Source of the DNA: Ga0077555 sp963741565
GTDB lineage: Bacteria; Pseudomonadota; Alphaproteobacteria; Rhizobiales; Hyphomicrobiaceae
NCBI GenBank assembly: GCA_963741565.1
Contig: CAVUIK010000019.1
Coordinates: 124,001-188,000 of the forward strand
Direction of reading: 5' to 3'
Length of the DNA stretch: 64,000 bases
Positions 7,730 through 16,048 of this stretch are shown piece after piece. The position numbers and the translations under genes were made by a program. The notes under the pieces are model-generated. The model was not told the origin of the DNA. It did not search any database and saw only the letters and a list, made by a program, of their open reading frames with translations. Every line of letters starts with the position of its first letter. The first letter of the stretch is position 1.

Positions 7730-8731
7730 ATGGTGCGACGCGGAGCATGGCTGCTATCGGCTTTGACACTGGCCTTGTCTGTTGGGTCCGGCAGTGGTCG
7801 GGCGGAGGTCTCGGAAGTGCATTTGGTCCGGCAATTCGGGATCGGTTACCTGCCGCTCACCATCATGCTGCACGAGAAGCTTGTCGAGAAGCACGCATCA
7901 AATGCCGGGCTTCCCGATCTCAAGACGAAATGGTCGGTGCTGGGAAATGCGGTTCCGATTAACGATGGTCTGATTGCCGGCTCAATTCACTTTGGATCGG
8001 GTGGGATCGCGCCGATGGTGACGGCCTGGGACAAGACGCGCGGCATCGTTGGGATCCAGGGCGTCGGCGCACTGTGCGCTCTGCCGGTCTTCTTGGTCAG
8101 TCGCAACCCCTACAAAAGCATCACCGATTTCACCGACAAGGATCGCATCTCGATGGCGGGAGCGGGCCAGTCGATCCAGACGCTCTACATCCAGATGGAG
8201 GTGGCCAAGGCCTTCGGTATCACCGAATTCAAGAAACTCAATCCGCTGTTCGTCAATCTTTCCCATCCCGACGGTCTCGCCGCGTTGCTGTCAGGGGGTG
8301 AAGTCACTGCGTCATTTCTGGCGCCGCCGTTCCAGTACAGGGCGCTCGAGAGGGGGATGCACAAAGTGCTTAGCTCATACGACGTGATGGGCGGGCCGGC
8401 GTCGTTTTTATCGGTGTGGTCGACATCGAAGTTCCGTTCTGAAAATCCGAAAGCCTTCAAGGCGGTCGTCGATGCCTTTCGCGAGGCGACGAACATGATC
8501 AAAACCAACCGCAAGAAAGCAGCCGAGATCTATGCCGCGGATACCGGGGGCAAGGAGACAGCGGCGGCTACGGAGAAGCAACTCGCGGATCCCGAGTTCA
8601 TTTTCGATCTGGGGCCGAAGCGGCTCTTGAAGCTCACCGATTTCATGTACGCGGCTGGCATCATCAAGACAAAGCCCGCGTCCTGGAAAGACATGTTCTT
8701 TCCCGAGGTTCACGACCTGGCTGGCGACTGA
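7730..8731 (+). CDS. ABC transporter periplasmic binding protein (TauA/SsuA/NrtA type)
   Basis: A 333-residue protein with a Sec signal peptide (hydrophobic to about residue 22, cleavage near GRA) and the NMT1/SsuA/TauA-like solute-binding fold: VRQFGIGYLPLTIMLHEKLVEKH at the start of the mature part, then the IHFGSGGIAPMVTAWD and ISMAGAGQSIQTLYIQ segments. Relatives bind taurine, alkanesulfonates, nitrate, thiamine precursors or aromatic acids in the periplasm. A GGAGGG ribosome site is 7 bases upstream. No permease or ATPase gene is nearby, so it is an orphan here. The flanking dioxygenases of the TauD family make a sulfonate or aromatic ligand attractive but unproven. Confidence 0.87.
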   Translation: MVRRGAWLLSALTLALSVGSGSGRAEVSEVHLVRQFGIGYLPLTIMLHEKLVEKHASNAGLPDLKTKWSVLGNAVPINDGLIAGSIHFGSGGIAPMVTAWDKTRGIVGIQGVGALCALPVFLVSRNPYKSITDFTDKDRISMAGAGQSIQTLYIQMEVAKAFGITEFKKLNPLFVNLSHPDGLAALLSGGEVTASFLAPPFQYRALERGMHKVLSSYDVMGGPASFLSVWSTSKFRSENPKAFKAVVDAFREATNMIKTNRKKAAEIYAADTGGKETAAATEKQLADPEFIFDLGPKRLLKLTDFMYAAGIIKTKPASWKDMFFPEVHDLAGD

Positions 8732-8918
8732 CGGGATATCAGCTCATCCCAGTTCGGGTGGTGCCCGAACGCGGGATCGAAGCGCGTGGTGCCGGTTCAG
8801 CCGGCCGAAGACGTCAGGAACGACTTTGGGCCGCACAACAACTGCAGCAGCCCAAGCTTTGACGGCCCGAGATGTGCGGCCTATCGTGGCAGCAATTCCC
8901 CGACCAAAGGAGCCTCGG

Positions 8919-9741
8919 ATGCGGATCGAGAACGGAGTGCCCAGGGGTCGGCGCCCTCGTCACTGGTATCGACGTCAAGCGCATGAGCGAGGCCGAATGG
9001 CGCCAGCTCTATCAGACGTGGCTCGACCGGCATGTGCTGATCGTGCGCGGCCAGCAACTCGCCAAATCTGATTTCCTCGCTTACAGCCGCCGTTTCGGAC
9101 GCCTCAAGCCGCACCGGGTGAAGAAGACGCGCGATCCCGAGAACCCCGAGATCACATTGATGGGCGTGACCAGCCTCGCAAAGGATGCCACTGGCGAGAA
9201 GCTGATCCTCAACCGCGGCCAAGGCTGGCACACCGACAGCCCCTGGGACACCGAGATCTGCAAGGGGACGCAACTCTACGGCCTCGAAATCCCGAGCTAT
9301 GGCGGCGACACGCTGTTTGCGTCCATGCATGCCGCCTACGATGCCTTGCCGCCTCGGCTGAAGGAGCGGATCGCCCCGCTCAAGGTCGAGTTTGGCTACG
9401 GCGGGCGGGAGCGGAAGGGGTTTGATCTGCTCGATCCGGAGGATCAGGCGCGACCGCCGGCCGTCCACGACATGGTGCGCGTCCACCCTGAAACCGGGCG
9501 CAAGTCGCTCTACATCAATCCGACCCACGTCATTCGGATTGTCGGGATGGCGGACGCCGAGGGTGACCGGCTACTCGCCGAGCTCACCTGGTACATGCTG
9601 CAGCCCAACGCCGAATACCGGCACAAGTGGCAGGCGGGGGACGTGGTGATCTGGGACAACCGCTGCACCGTGCATTCGGCAGCCGGCGGTAATCCGGCCG
9701 ACGAGCGCCGCGTCCACTGGCGCACGACCATCATGGAATGA
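8919..9741 (+). CDS. TauD/TfdA-family dioxygenase with an apparent frameshift near its start
   Basis: From about 8944 the frame encodes a full TauD-like dioxygenase: GVGALVTGID near the N-terminus, iron ligands in GWHTDSPWD and DNRCTVHSAAGG, and a C-terminal RRVHWRTTI with 2-oxoglutarate-binding arginine. The natural start, however, is the ATG at 8919 (AAGGAG ribosome site), which opens in a different frame as MRIENGVP. Dropping one base in the CCCAGGGG run at about 8941-8948 joins MRIENGVP to GVGALVTGID, as in family members. Without correction, the only in-frame ATG is 8872, which adds an implausible leader. Either sequence error or a true +1 shift. Confidence 0.78.
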
Positions 9742-9756
9742 GGTCCGCGCTGCTAT

Positions 9757-10539
9757 TCAATCCTTCGTAAACTTCGGCTTGCGCTTGGCAAGGAACGCAT
9801 CAACGCCTTCCGCGAACTCGGCGCTGCCGAAGGCAATCGACTGGGCGATCGCCTCGCGCTCGAAGAACTCCTCGACACTCGCCTCGTAGGCCCGTTTCAT
9901 CATGACCTTGCTCATCGTTAGCATGGCGCCCGGGCCATCCGCGATCTCGCGCGCCGCGGCCAATGCCTCGTCCATCAGCTTTTCGGGCGCGACGCAGCGG
10001 TTCGCCAGCCCGATGCCGACGGCCTCTTCCGCGGTATAGCGCCGGTTGAGTAGGATCATCTCCTTGGCACGCAGGCTGCCGATGGCCCAGAGCAGCGTCT
10101 GAAGGACGCCGAGGTCGGGCAGCGCACCGAGCTTGGAATAGCCGCTCATGAAGTAGGCGTCGCGGCTCGCGATCACGATGTCGGCGAGCAACGCGAGCGC
10201 CAGGCCACCGCCGACAGCTGCGCCATTGACAGCGGCGATCACCGGCTTGTCGCAGTCGAGCAGCGCGCGCGCCCAGAGGTGGGTCACTTGCATGCGTGTG
10301 CGGACCGCTGGCGCCTTGCGGCCGTCTGTGTCCTTCATGGAGCGGATATCGCCGCCCGCACAAAACGCTTTGCCGGTCCCCGTGATGACAATAGCCCGGA
10401 CGCCGGCGTCGGATGTGACCTTTGGCACAAGGGTCTGCATCCCGGCTTTGACTGCAGGCGACAGCGCATTCATGGCAGCCGGGTCATCAAGCCGAAGGAC
10501 TGCGACGGCGCCGTGCCGTTCAAGCTTCACTGCGTCCAC
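9757..10539 (-). CDS. Enoyl-CoA hydratase/isomerase family protein
   Basis: A 260-residue crotonase-fold protein read from a GTG at 10539 that follows a GGAGGAG ribosome site; upstream residues of the longer frame show no homology. Oxyanion-hole motifs are KAFCAGGDIRSMK and NGAAVGGGLALALLAD. Both catalytic glutamates of classical hydratases are missing (A114 and Y134 at the expected places), and the PDLG motif recalls enoyl-CoA isomerases. Isomerase or another activity is therefore likelier than hydration. It is convergent with the TauD-like gene (15-base gap) and divergent from the FadH-like gene. Confidence 0.86.
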   Translation of the reverse strand: MDAVKLERHGAVAVLRLDDPAAMNALSPAVKAGMQTLVPKVTSDAGVRAIVITGTGKAFCAGGDIRSMKDTDGRKAPAVRTRMQVTHLWARALLDCDKPVIAAVNGAAVGGGLALALLADIVIASRDAYFMSGYSKLGALPDLGVLQTLLWAIGSLRAKEMILLNRRYTAEEAVGIGLANRCVAPEKLMDEALAAAREIADGPGAMLTMSKVMMKRAYEASVEEFFEREAIAQSIAFGSAEFAEGVDAFLAKRKPKFTKD

Positions 10540-10760
10540 GTTGCTCTCCTCCACGCGATCTGTCTCGATCCGGCGGTATCCTGGCAAGGCCGCCCCTGAA
10601 CGTCCACATCGGATTTGAGGCGCAGGGCATGCCGTGTTCCGGACGGCCGCCGCTGCTGCTGGCGCCGGGCCGCAACGCCATGTTAGATCTGGCGCTTCGA
10701 AAGCCGACAGCCGCCAGCCCCGGAAGGGTGTGGGTCAGGACCGATTGCGACAGGATATCC

Positions 10761-12776
10761 ATGCCCTCCTACCCCAACCTGCTGCGGCCGCTCGATTTGG
10801 GCCACACGACGCTCTCGAGCCGGGCGATCTTGGGCTCGATGCACACCCGGCTCGAAACGCTTGATCGCGCGACGCAGCGCATCGCCCGCTTTTATGCGGA
10901 TCGCGCCAAGGGCGGCGCGGCGTTGATCGTGACGGGCGGATACTCGCCAAACCACGACGGGCTTCTCGAGCCGAAGGGCCCGGTGCTTGATCATGCCGAT
11001 CAGCTGCAGGAGCATCGGCCGGTCACGGAGGCCGTCCACGGCGCAGGCGGCAAGATCGCGCTGCAGATCCTCCATGCGGGTCGATATGCAACCCATGGCG
11101 CCTCCGTTGCGCCGTCGACGATCGCGTCGCCCATCAATCCCAAGGCGCCTCGCCGCATGGACCATCAGGATATCCAACGCACGATTGAGGACTACGCGAC
11201 TTGTGCCGCTCTTGCCCGCGAGGCCGACTACGACGGCGTCGAGATCATGGGAAGTGAGGGCTACCTCATCAACGAGTTCACGGCGCCGCGCACGAACGAT
11301 CGTACTGACGAGTGGGGCGGCAGTCTCGAGAACCGCTTGCGCTTTCCCGTCGAGATCATGCGGCGGGTGCGCGCCAAGGTCGGTCGGGATTTCATCGTCA
11401 TCTTCCGGCTCTCCTCGATTGACCTGGTTGAGGGTGGTCTCACGGCCGAAGAAATCGTTGCCCAGGCCAAGGCGCTCGAGGCGGCGGGTGCCTCGATCCT
11501 CAATCAGGGGATCGGTTGGCATGAGGCGCGCATCCCGACGATCGCGCAGAAAGTGCCGCGGGCCGTCTGGACATTCGCCGCCAAGCGCATCAAGGACGCG
11601 GTAGGCATCCCCGTGGTCGCATCGAACCGTATCTCGACGCCCGACGTTGCAGAGCGCATTCTCGCCTCTGGCGAAGCCGATCTCGTGTCCATGGCGCGAC
11701 CTTGGCTCGCCGATGCCGAGTTCGTCGCCAAGGCCCGCGGCGGGCGCGCAGACGAAATCAACGTGTGCATCGCTTGCAACCAAGCGTGCCTCGACTACAT
11801 CTTTTCCGGTCGCGTTGCATCGTGCCTGGTCAATCCAAAGGCGGGCCGTGAGGTTGAATTCGACGGTCCGGCGCCGGTGCAGAAAAAGCGCGTTGCCGTC
11901 GTCGGGGCAGGACCTGCGGGCCTCGCCTGCGCGACGACAGCTGCCGAGCGAGGTCACTATGTCACCGTTTTCGAAGCGGGATCGCGCATCGGCGGGCAAC
12001 TCAATCTCGCGCGAAACGTCCCCGGCAAAGAGGAGTTCGACGAGACGCTGCGGTACTGGCGCCGCATGATCGATAAGCACAATGTCGAGGTGAAGCTCAG
12101 CTACCGCCCGACGGCCAATGACCTGCGGGCTTTCGACGAGGTGGTCATCGCAACGGGGGTCACTCCGCGCGCGCCGGCGATCCCAGGCATCGATCATAAG
12201 TGCTGCGTGTCCTACATCGATATCCTCTCGGGCAAGGCGAGTGCCGGGCGCCGAGTGGCCATCGTTGGCGCGGGCGGAATCGGCTTCGATGTCGCCGAGT
12301 TCCTGTCATCGCCGCCCCAGGATCAGGCCATGGATCCCAAGCATTTCCTGGCCGAATGGGGTGTCGATGTCGCCAATGCTGGTCAAGGCGCGCTCGCGAG
12401 GCCGGCTGACGCCAAGCTCGTGCGCGAGATCGTGATGCTGCAGCGCAAACCCGGACGTATGGGGCGGACGCTCGGTGTTTCGACGGGCTGGGTGCTGCGT
12501 CTGCAACTTGCCAAGCGCAAGGTGGCGCAGATCGCGGGTGTTACCTATCGCCGGATCGATGAGGCCGGTCTGCACATCACGGTCGGCACGGACGACAAGG
12601 TGATCCCCGTCGACACGGTCGTGATCTGCGCCGGCCAGGAGCCGGAGCGGTCGCTGCACACTATGCTCACCGCCCAAGGGATCTCGGCGCACCTCATCGG
12701 CGGCGCAGCGGAGGCGACCGAGCTCGACGCCGTGCGCGCGATCGATCAGGGCACGCGGCTCGCTTACACGTTCTGA
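10761..12776 (+). CDS. FadH-like NADH:flavin oxidoreductase / 2,4-dienoyl-CoA reductase
   Basis: A 671-residue protein with the three-part architecture of 2,4-dienoyl-CoA reductase: an old-yellow-enzyme TIM barrel binding FMN (about 1-340), a 4Fe-4S motif C-x2-C-x3-C-x11-C (CIACNQAC plus a later Cys), then an FAD domain (VVGAGPAGLACATTAAERG) and an NAD(P) domain (IVGAGGIGFDVAEFL). Length matches FadH and the related trimethylamine dehydrogenase family. The start at 10761 (MPSYPNLLRPLDLG) fits the family and has an ACAGGA upstream. It begins a plus-strand run of closely spaced genes. The likely role is reduction of a conjugated double bond in a CoA ester or cyclic acid. Confidence 0.9.
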   Translation: MPSYPNLLRPLDLGHTTLSSRAILGSMHTRLETLDRATQRIARFYADRAKGGAALIVTGGYSPNHDGLLEPKGPVLDHADQLQEHRPVTEAVHGAGGKIALQILHAGRYATHGASVAPSTIASPINPKAPRRMDHQDIQRTIEDYATCAALAREADYDGVEIMGSEGYLINEFTAPRTNDRTDEWGGSLENRLRFPVEIMRRVRAKVGRDFIVIFRLSSIDLVEGGLTAEEIVAQAKALEAAGASILNQGIGWHEARIPTIAQKVPRAVWTFAAKRIKDAVGIPVVASNRISTPDVAERILASGEADLVSMARPWLADAEFVAKARGGRADEINVCIACNQACLDYIFSGRVASCLVNPKAGREVEFDGPAPVQKKRVAVVGAGPAGLACATTAAERGHYVTVFEAGSRIGGQLNLARNVPGKEEFDETLRYWRRMIDKHNVEVKLSYRPTANDLRAFDEVVIATGVTPRAPAIPGIDHKCCVSYIDILSGKASAGRRVAIVGAGGIGFDVAEFLSSPPQDQAMDPKHFLAEWGVDVANAGQGALARPADAKLVREIVMLQRKPGRMGRTLGVSTGWVLRLQLAKRKVAQIAGVTYRRIDEAGLHITVGTDDKVIPVDTVVICAGQEPERSLHTMLTAQGISAHLIGGAAEATELDAVRAIDQGTRLAYTF

Positions 12777-12805
12777 GAAGCGGCAGCGATACAGGGGAGA
12801 AACCC

Positions 12806-13564
12806 ATGCGTGGATTGAAGGGAAAGTCGGTCATCGTGACGGGCGGCGCCGGAGGGATCGGCAGTGCGATCTGCCGGCGCTTTGCGGAAGAAGGCGCCAA
12901 GGTCGGCGTGTTCGATCTGAAGGTTGAGGCTGCGGCGGCAGTCGCCCGGGAGATCGGCAATGGCGCGAGTGCTCACGCCGTCGACATCACGGACCATGCA
13001 GCGGTGATGGCCGGCGTCAAGGCATTCGAAGCGGCGTCGGGCCCGACCGACATTCTGGTCAACAATGCCGGTTGGGACAAATTCGCCTATTTCCTCGATA
13101 CCGATCCCGCGCTCTGGGAGCAGATCATCGCGATCAATCTCAAGGGGCCTATCAATCTGCATCATGCCGTCCTGAAGGGAATGCAAGAGCGCCGGCGCGG
13201 CCGCGTCGTCAACATCGCCTCGGATGCAGGCCGCGTCGGATCGTCCATGGAAGCCGTGTATTCGGCGTGCAAGGGCGGCATTATCTCGTTCACGAAAACG
13301 ATCGCCCGAGAGTTGGCGCGTTCGAATGTGACCGTGAATTGCGTCTGTCCGGGGCCGACCGACACGCCGCTCCTGAAAACGTTTCTCGGCACCGGCCCGC
13401 AGGGCGAGAAAGCCTATGAGGGGCTGAAACGGGCAATCCCGTTGAAACGCCTCGGCCAGCCGGAGGATCTCCCGGGGATCGTGGCGTTCCTGTCCAGCGA
13501 CGATGCCGCTTACATCACCGGCCAAGTGATCTCTGTCTCCGGCGGCCTCACGATGAGCGGCTGA
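12806..13564 (+). CDS. SDR dehydrogenase resembling BadH (2-hydroxycyclohexanecarboxyl-CoA dehydrogenase)
   Basis: A 252-residue short-chain dehydrogenase with the TGGAGGIG nucleotide motif, NNAG, and catalytic N111, S139, Y152 and K156. The acidic residue after the second strand (FDLK) predicts NAD preference. Stretches such as DILVNNAGWD, INLKG followed by HHAVLKGM, NIASDAGRVGSS and VCPGPTDTPLL closely match what I recall of BadH of Rhodopseudomonas palustris, which oxidises 2-hydroxycyclohexanecarboxyl-CoA in alicyclic acid breakdown. The gene lies 29 bases after the FadH-like gene and is probably co-transcribed with it. The BadH assignment is from memory of the family, not from a search. 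Confidence 0.85.
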   Translation: MRGLKGKSVIVTGGAGGIGSAICRRFAEEGAKVGVFDLKVEAAAAVAREIGNGASAHAVDITDHAAVMAGVKAFEAASGPTDILVNNAGWDKFAYFLDTDPALWEQIIAINLKGPINLHHAVLKGMQERRRGRVVNIASDAGRVGSSMEAVYSACKGGIISFTKTIARELARSNVTVNCVCPGPTDTPLLKTFLGTGPQGEKAYEGLKRAIPLKRLGQPEDLPGIVAFLSSDDAAYITGQVISVSGGLTMSG

Positions 13565-13685
13565 CAGCAGCGTTTAGTTGAGCAGATCCAAGTTCCGACC
13601 GTCGATGGCGACGCAATGAGCGCTTGGCTTTTCATGCGAATGCCCGTTTGCTGTCGGTCTGGTTTTCGACCCGAGAGTTCATCCG

Positions 13686-14783
13686 ATGACCGACTACAAC
13701 CCGTTCAGGAACCCTGCGCCGCGCGAACCGACCGATGGCCCCTATGCGCGCGAGGAGGTGATCCTGGCCAACCGCAATCATGGCATCGCACTCGAGATGT
13801 TGCGGCATGACGTGACGCCCGCGGGGCTTCATTATCTCCTCAATCACTTCGACATTCCCTATGTCGCCGATGCCGCTGAGTGGTCGCTCGAAGTCGCAGG
13901 GCGTGTTGCCCGTCCGTTGACGCTGTCGATTGCGGATATCAAGGCGATGCCACGAAAAACTCTGAGGGTGACGCTGGAGTGCGCCGGCAATGGTCGCGGC
14001 CTTTTTCCTACGCGCATGCCGAGCATGCCCTGGATGAGTGAGGCCGTTGGCACTTCCGAGTGGACGGGCACGCCTCTCAAAGGTGTTCTCGAGCAAGCAG
14101 GACTGTTGGCTGGCGTCGTCGATATCGCGTTCGAAAGCGTCGACCGGGGTGTGGATCGTGGCCACGAGCATACGTACGGGCGCAGCCTCAAGCCGGAGCT
14201 GGCCTCGAAGGACGACGTGCTGCTCGTCACCGAGATGAATGGCCAGCCACTGCTGCCGCAGCACGGCTTTCCGCTGCGGATCGTCGTTCCCGGCTGGTAT
14301 GGCATGGCCAGTGTAAAATGGTTGAAGTCGATCACCGCACTCGACAAGCCGTACGCCGGACATCAGCAGATCGGGACCTACCATTTCAAGACGCATGTTG
14401 ATGAGAAGGGCGTCCCCATCACCCACATGCGCGTAAAATCGTTGATGGTGCCGCCCGGAATACCGGATTGGTATACGCGACGGCGACTGGTCGAGGCCGG
14501 GCCTGTTACGATCTTTGGTCGCGCATGGAGCGGAGGCGGTGTGCCGGTTGCCAAGGTCGATCTTCTCGTCAACGGCGCAGTCCATGTGGTCTCCCTCGAC
14601 CCGCCGGCCGGGGCCTATGCGTGGCGAGGTTGGCGGGCTGCTTGGAACCCGGTGCCCGGAGACTATACGCTTCAGAGTCGCGCAACCGATGCGAACGGGG
14701 CTACGCAGCCGGCCGAACCGATTTATGATCGTGGCGGATTTGGCAACAACGCCATGCAGCGCATCGAGGTGACGGTTCGATGA
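13686..14783 (+). CDS. Sulfite-oxidase-family molybdenum cofactor protein
   Basis: A 365-residue protein with the sulfite oxidase fold: molybdopterin-binding core with the cysteine ligand in TLECAGNGRG, the conserved HGFPLRIVVPGWYGMASVKWL segment, and a C-terminal dimerisation domain of immunoglobulin type. No Sec or Tat signal peptide and no heme domain are present, unlike exported SorA-type sulfite dehydrogenases. The stop overlaps the start of the complex-II-type iron-sulfur subunit (ATGA), so electrons could pass directly to that subunit. The substrate may be sulfite or another small molecule; many members are uncharacterised. Confidence 0.87.
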   Translation: MTDYNPFRNPAPREPTDGPYAREEVILANRNHGIALEMLRHDVTPAGLHYLLNHFDIPYVADAAEWSLEVAGRVARPLTLSIADIKAMPRKTLRVTLECAGNGRGLFPTRMPSMPWMSEAVGTSEWTGTPLKGVLEQAGLLAGVVDIAFESVDRGVDRGHEHTYGRSLKPELASKDDVLLVTEMNGQPLLPQHGFPLRIVVPGWYGMASVKWLKSITALDKPYAGHQQIGTYHFKTHVDEKGVPITHMRVKSLMVPPGIPDWYTRRRLVEAGPVTIFGRAWSGGGVPVAKVDLLVNGAVHVVSLDPPAGAYAWRGWRAAWNPVPGDYTLQSRATDANGATQPAEPIYDRGGFGNNAMQRIEVTVR

Positions 14784-15517
14784 CGACGATCACGGACACT
14801 AGGACCATCGACGTCGCGATCTGGCGCGGGACCGAAAAGGGTGGCTATGAGACATTCACGGTGCCGATGCGCGAGAGCCAAACGGTGCTCGACGTCGTGA
14901 CCCACGTGCAACGCCATCTCGATCCGACGCTTTCCTATCGTTTCGCCTGTCGAGTCGGTGTGTGCGGTTCTTGCGCGATGACTGTGAATGGCCGCCCGCG
15001 CTGGACCTGTCGCACACACATTTCCAAGGTCGTCGAGAACGGCCGACTTGAAATTGGTCCGCTTGCCAACCTCCCGGTGATCAAGGACCTTGCGACCGAC
15101 ATGAGCCGCTTCTTCGAGAAGTGGCAGGATGCGAAGGGCGCGTTCTCGCCGTCAAAGACACGCCATCACCCAGTTGAATCCATCTCTCCCGACAGCCCGG
15201 AGCGGCGCGCCGTCGATGCGGCAATCGAATGCATCAATTGCGGCGTCTGCTTTTCAGCGTGCGACACCGTGCGGTGGAACGACGATTACATGGGGCCGGC
15301 CGCGCTCAACCGTGCCTGGACGCTGGTCAACGATGTGCGGGATGCCGGCAACGACGAGCGGCTCTATGCCGTTTCCCAGGGCGGCGGTTGCCATGCGTGC
15401 CATACGCACCAGTCCTGCGAACAGCACTGCCCGGTTGCGCTTAATCCGACCGCTTCAATCGCGGGTCTCAAGCGCCGCACGATGCAGGCTTACATCCGCG
15501 GGGAGCTGATACCGTGA
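14780..15517 (+). CDS. Complex-II-type iron-sulfur subunit (succinate dehydrogenase/fumarate reductase B-like)
   Basis: A 245-residue SdhB/FrdB homologue with all three cluster motifs: the 2Fe-2S ferredoxin-like site CRVGVCGSC plus a later Cys (about residues 57-80), then CINCGVCFSAC, and CHACHTHQSCEQHCP near the C-terminus. It would pass electrons from a flavoprotein (or molybdenum protein) to membrane quinone. It overlaps the upstream molybdenum gene by four bases. The partner flavoprotein is 2.3 kb downstream, unlike the compact sdhCDAB order. The sequence suggests an accessory complex-II relative rather than the housekeeping enzyme. Confidence 0.9.
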   Translation: MTTITDTRTIDVAIWRGTEKGGYETFTVPMRESQTVLDVVTHVQRHLDPTLSYRFACRVGVCGSCAMTVNGRPRWTCRTHISKVVENGRLEIGPLANLPVIKDLATDMSRFFEKWQDAKGAFSPSKTRHHPVESISPDSPERRAVDAAIECINCGVCFSACDTVRWNDDYMGPAALNRAWTLVNDVRDAGNDERLYAVSQGGGCHACHTHQSCEQHCPVALNPTASIAGLKRRTMQAYIRGELIP

Positions 15518-15536
15518 CGCAGCCGTTTCCTCAGGT

Positions 15537-15687
15537 GTCATCCTCGGGCTTGACCCGAGGACCCATGGCCCAACACCGGATCGCCTTAAAGTTGATCTCG
15601 AAAGGCTCAGCATTGGGCTTCGGCGCGACTCAACCCATCCGTATCGCGGGCGGATGGTTGGGGCCTCGGGACAACCCCGAGGATGAC
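15537..15687. repeat. Palindromic dispersed-repeat element inside the operon
   Basis: A 151-base element bounded by perfect 12-base inverted ends GTCATCCTCGGG (15537-15548) and CCCGAGGATGAC (15676-15687). Each end also folds locally (CCTCGGG...CCCGAGG). The sequence type is familiar from Hyphomicrobiales genomes, where it occurs many times between genes and often yields spurious SSSGLTRGP open frames, one of which is seen here. It separates the iron-sulfur subunit from the first anchor and could act as an mRNA processing or stabilising structure. Confidence 0.75.
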
Positions 15688-15692
15688 AACGC

Positions 15693-16034
15693 ATGAACAT
15701 CCGCCTGTACGTCCTGCAGCGACTGACCGCGGCGCTGATGGCGCCATTGATCATCGGCCATCTCATCGTCATCTTTTATGCGTCGCACAACGGAATATCC
15801 GCCGCCGAAATCCTCGGCCGTACGCGTGGCTCCGTCGGCTGGGGGCTTTACTACGCGCTGTTCGTTGCGCTGGCGTCGATCCACGGAGCGATTGGTGTGC
15901 GGGGCGTACTCCGAGAGTGGGCACCAGCCGTCGTCGCGCGAAATCCCCGAGCGCTCGATTTGATCATGTGGGTCTTTGGGCTCATGCTGTGCCTGCTAGG
16001 ATTAAGAGCCGTTTCTGCAGTCGTACTGACGTGA
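15693..16034 (+). CDS. Small membrane anchor of the complex-II-like enzyme (SdhD/FrdD-like)
   Basis: A 113-residue protein with three predicted membrane helices and the opening RLTAALMAPLIIGHLIVIFY, typical of succinate dehydrogenase cytochrome b/anchor subunits. A histidine in the first helix (IIGH) and another in LASIHGAIG are candidates for heme b or quinone binding. It starts five bases after the palindromic repeat and lies between the iron-sulfur subunit and a cupin gene. Sequence identity in this family is low, so the call rests on size, helices and context. Confidence 0.75.
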   Translation: MNIRLYVLQRLTAALMAPLIIGHLIVIFYASHNGISAAEILGRTRGSVGWGLYYALFVALASIHGAIGVRGVLREWAPAVVARNPRALDLIMWVFGLMLCLLGLRAVSAVVLT

Positions 16035-16048
16035 GAGGATATGCATCC

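Noticed and set aside
8936..8950. Programmed +1 frameshift as in known regulated genes
   Set aside because: The CCC-AGG context is suggestive, but two similar one-base shifts occur in the window and no stimulating element is visible, so error or mutation is the simpler view.
10683..12197. 504-codon minus-strand frame opposite the FadH-like gene
   Set aside because: The plus-strand frame has full FadH architecture; the opposite frame has no domains and reflects codon bias.
15514..15696. 60-codon frame between the iron-sulfur and anchor genes
   Set aside because: It is the translation of the palindromic repeat (SSSGLTRGP type) and not a protein gene.
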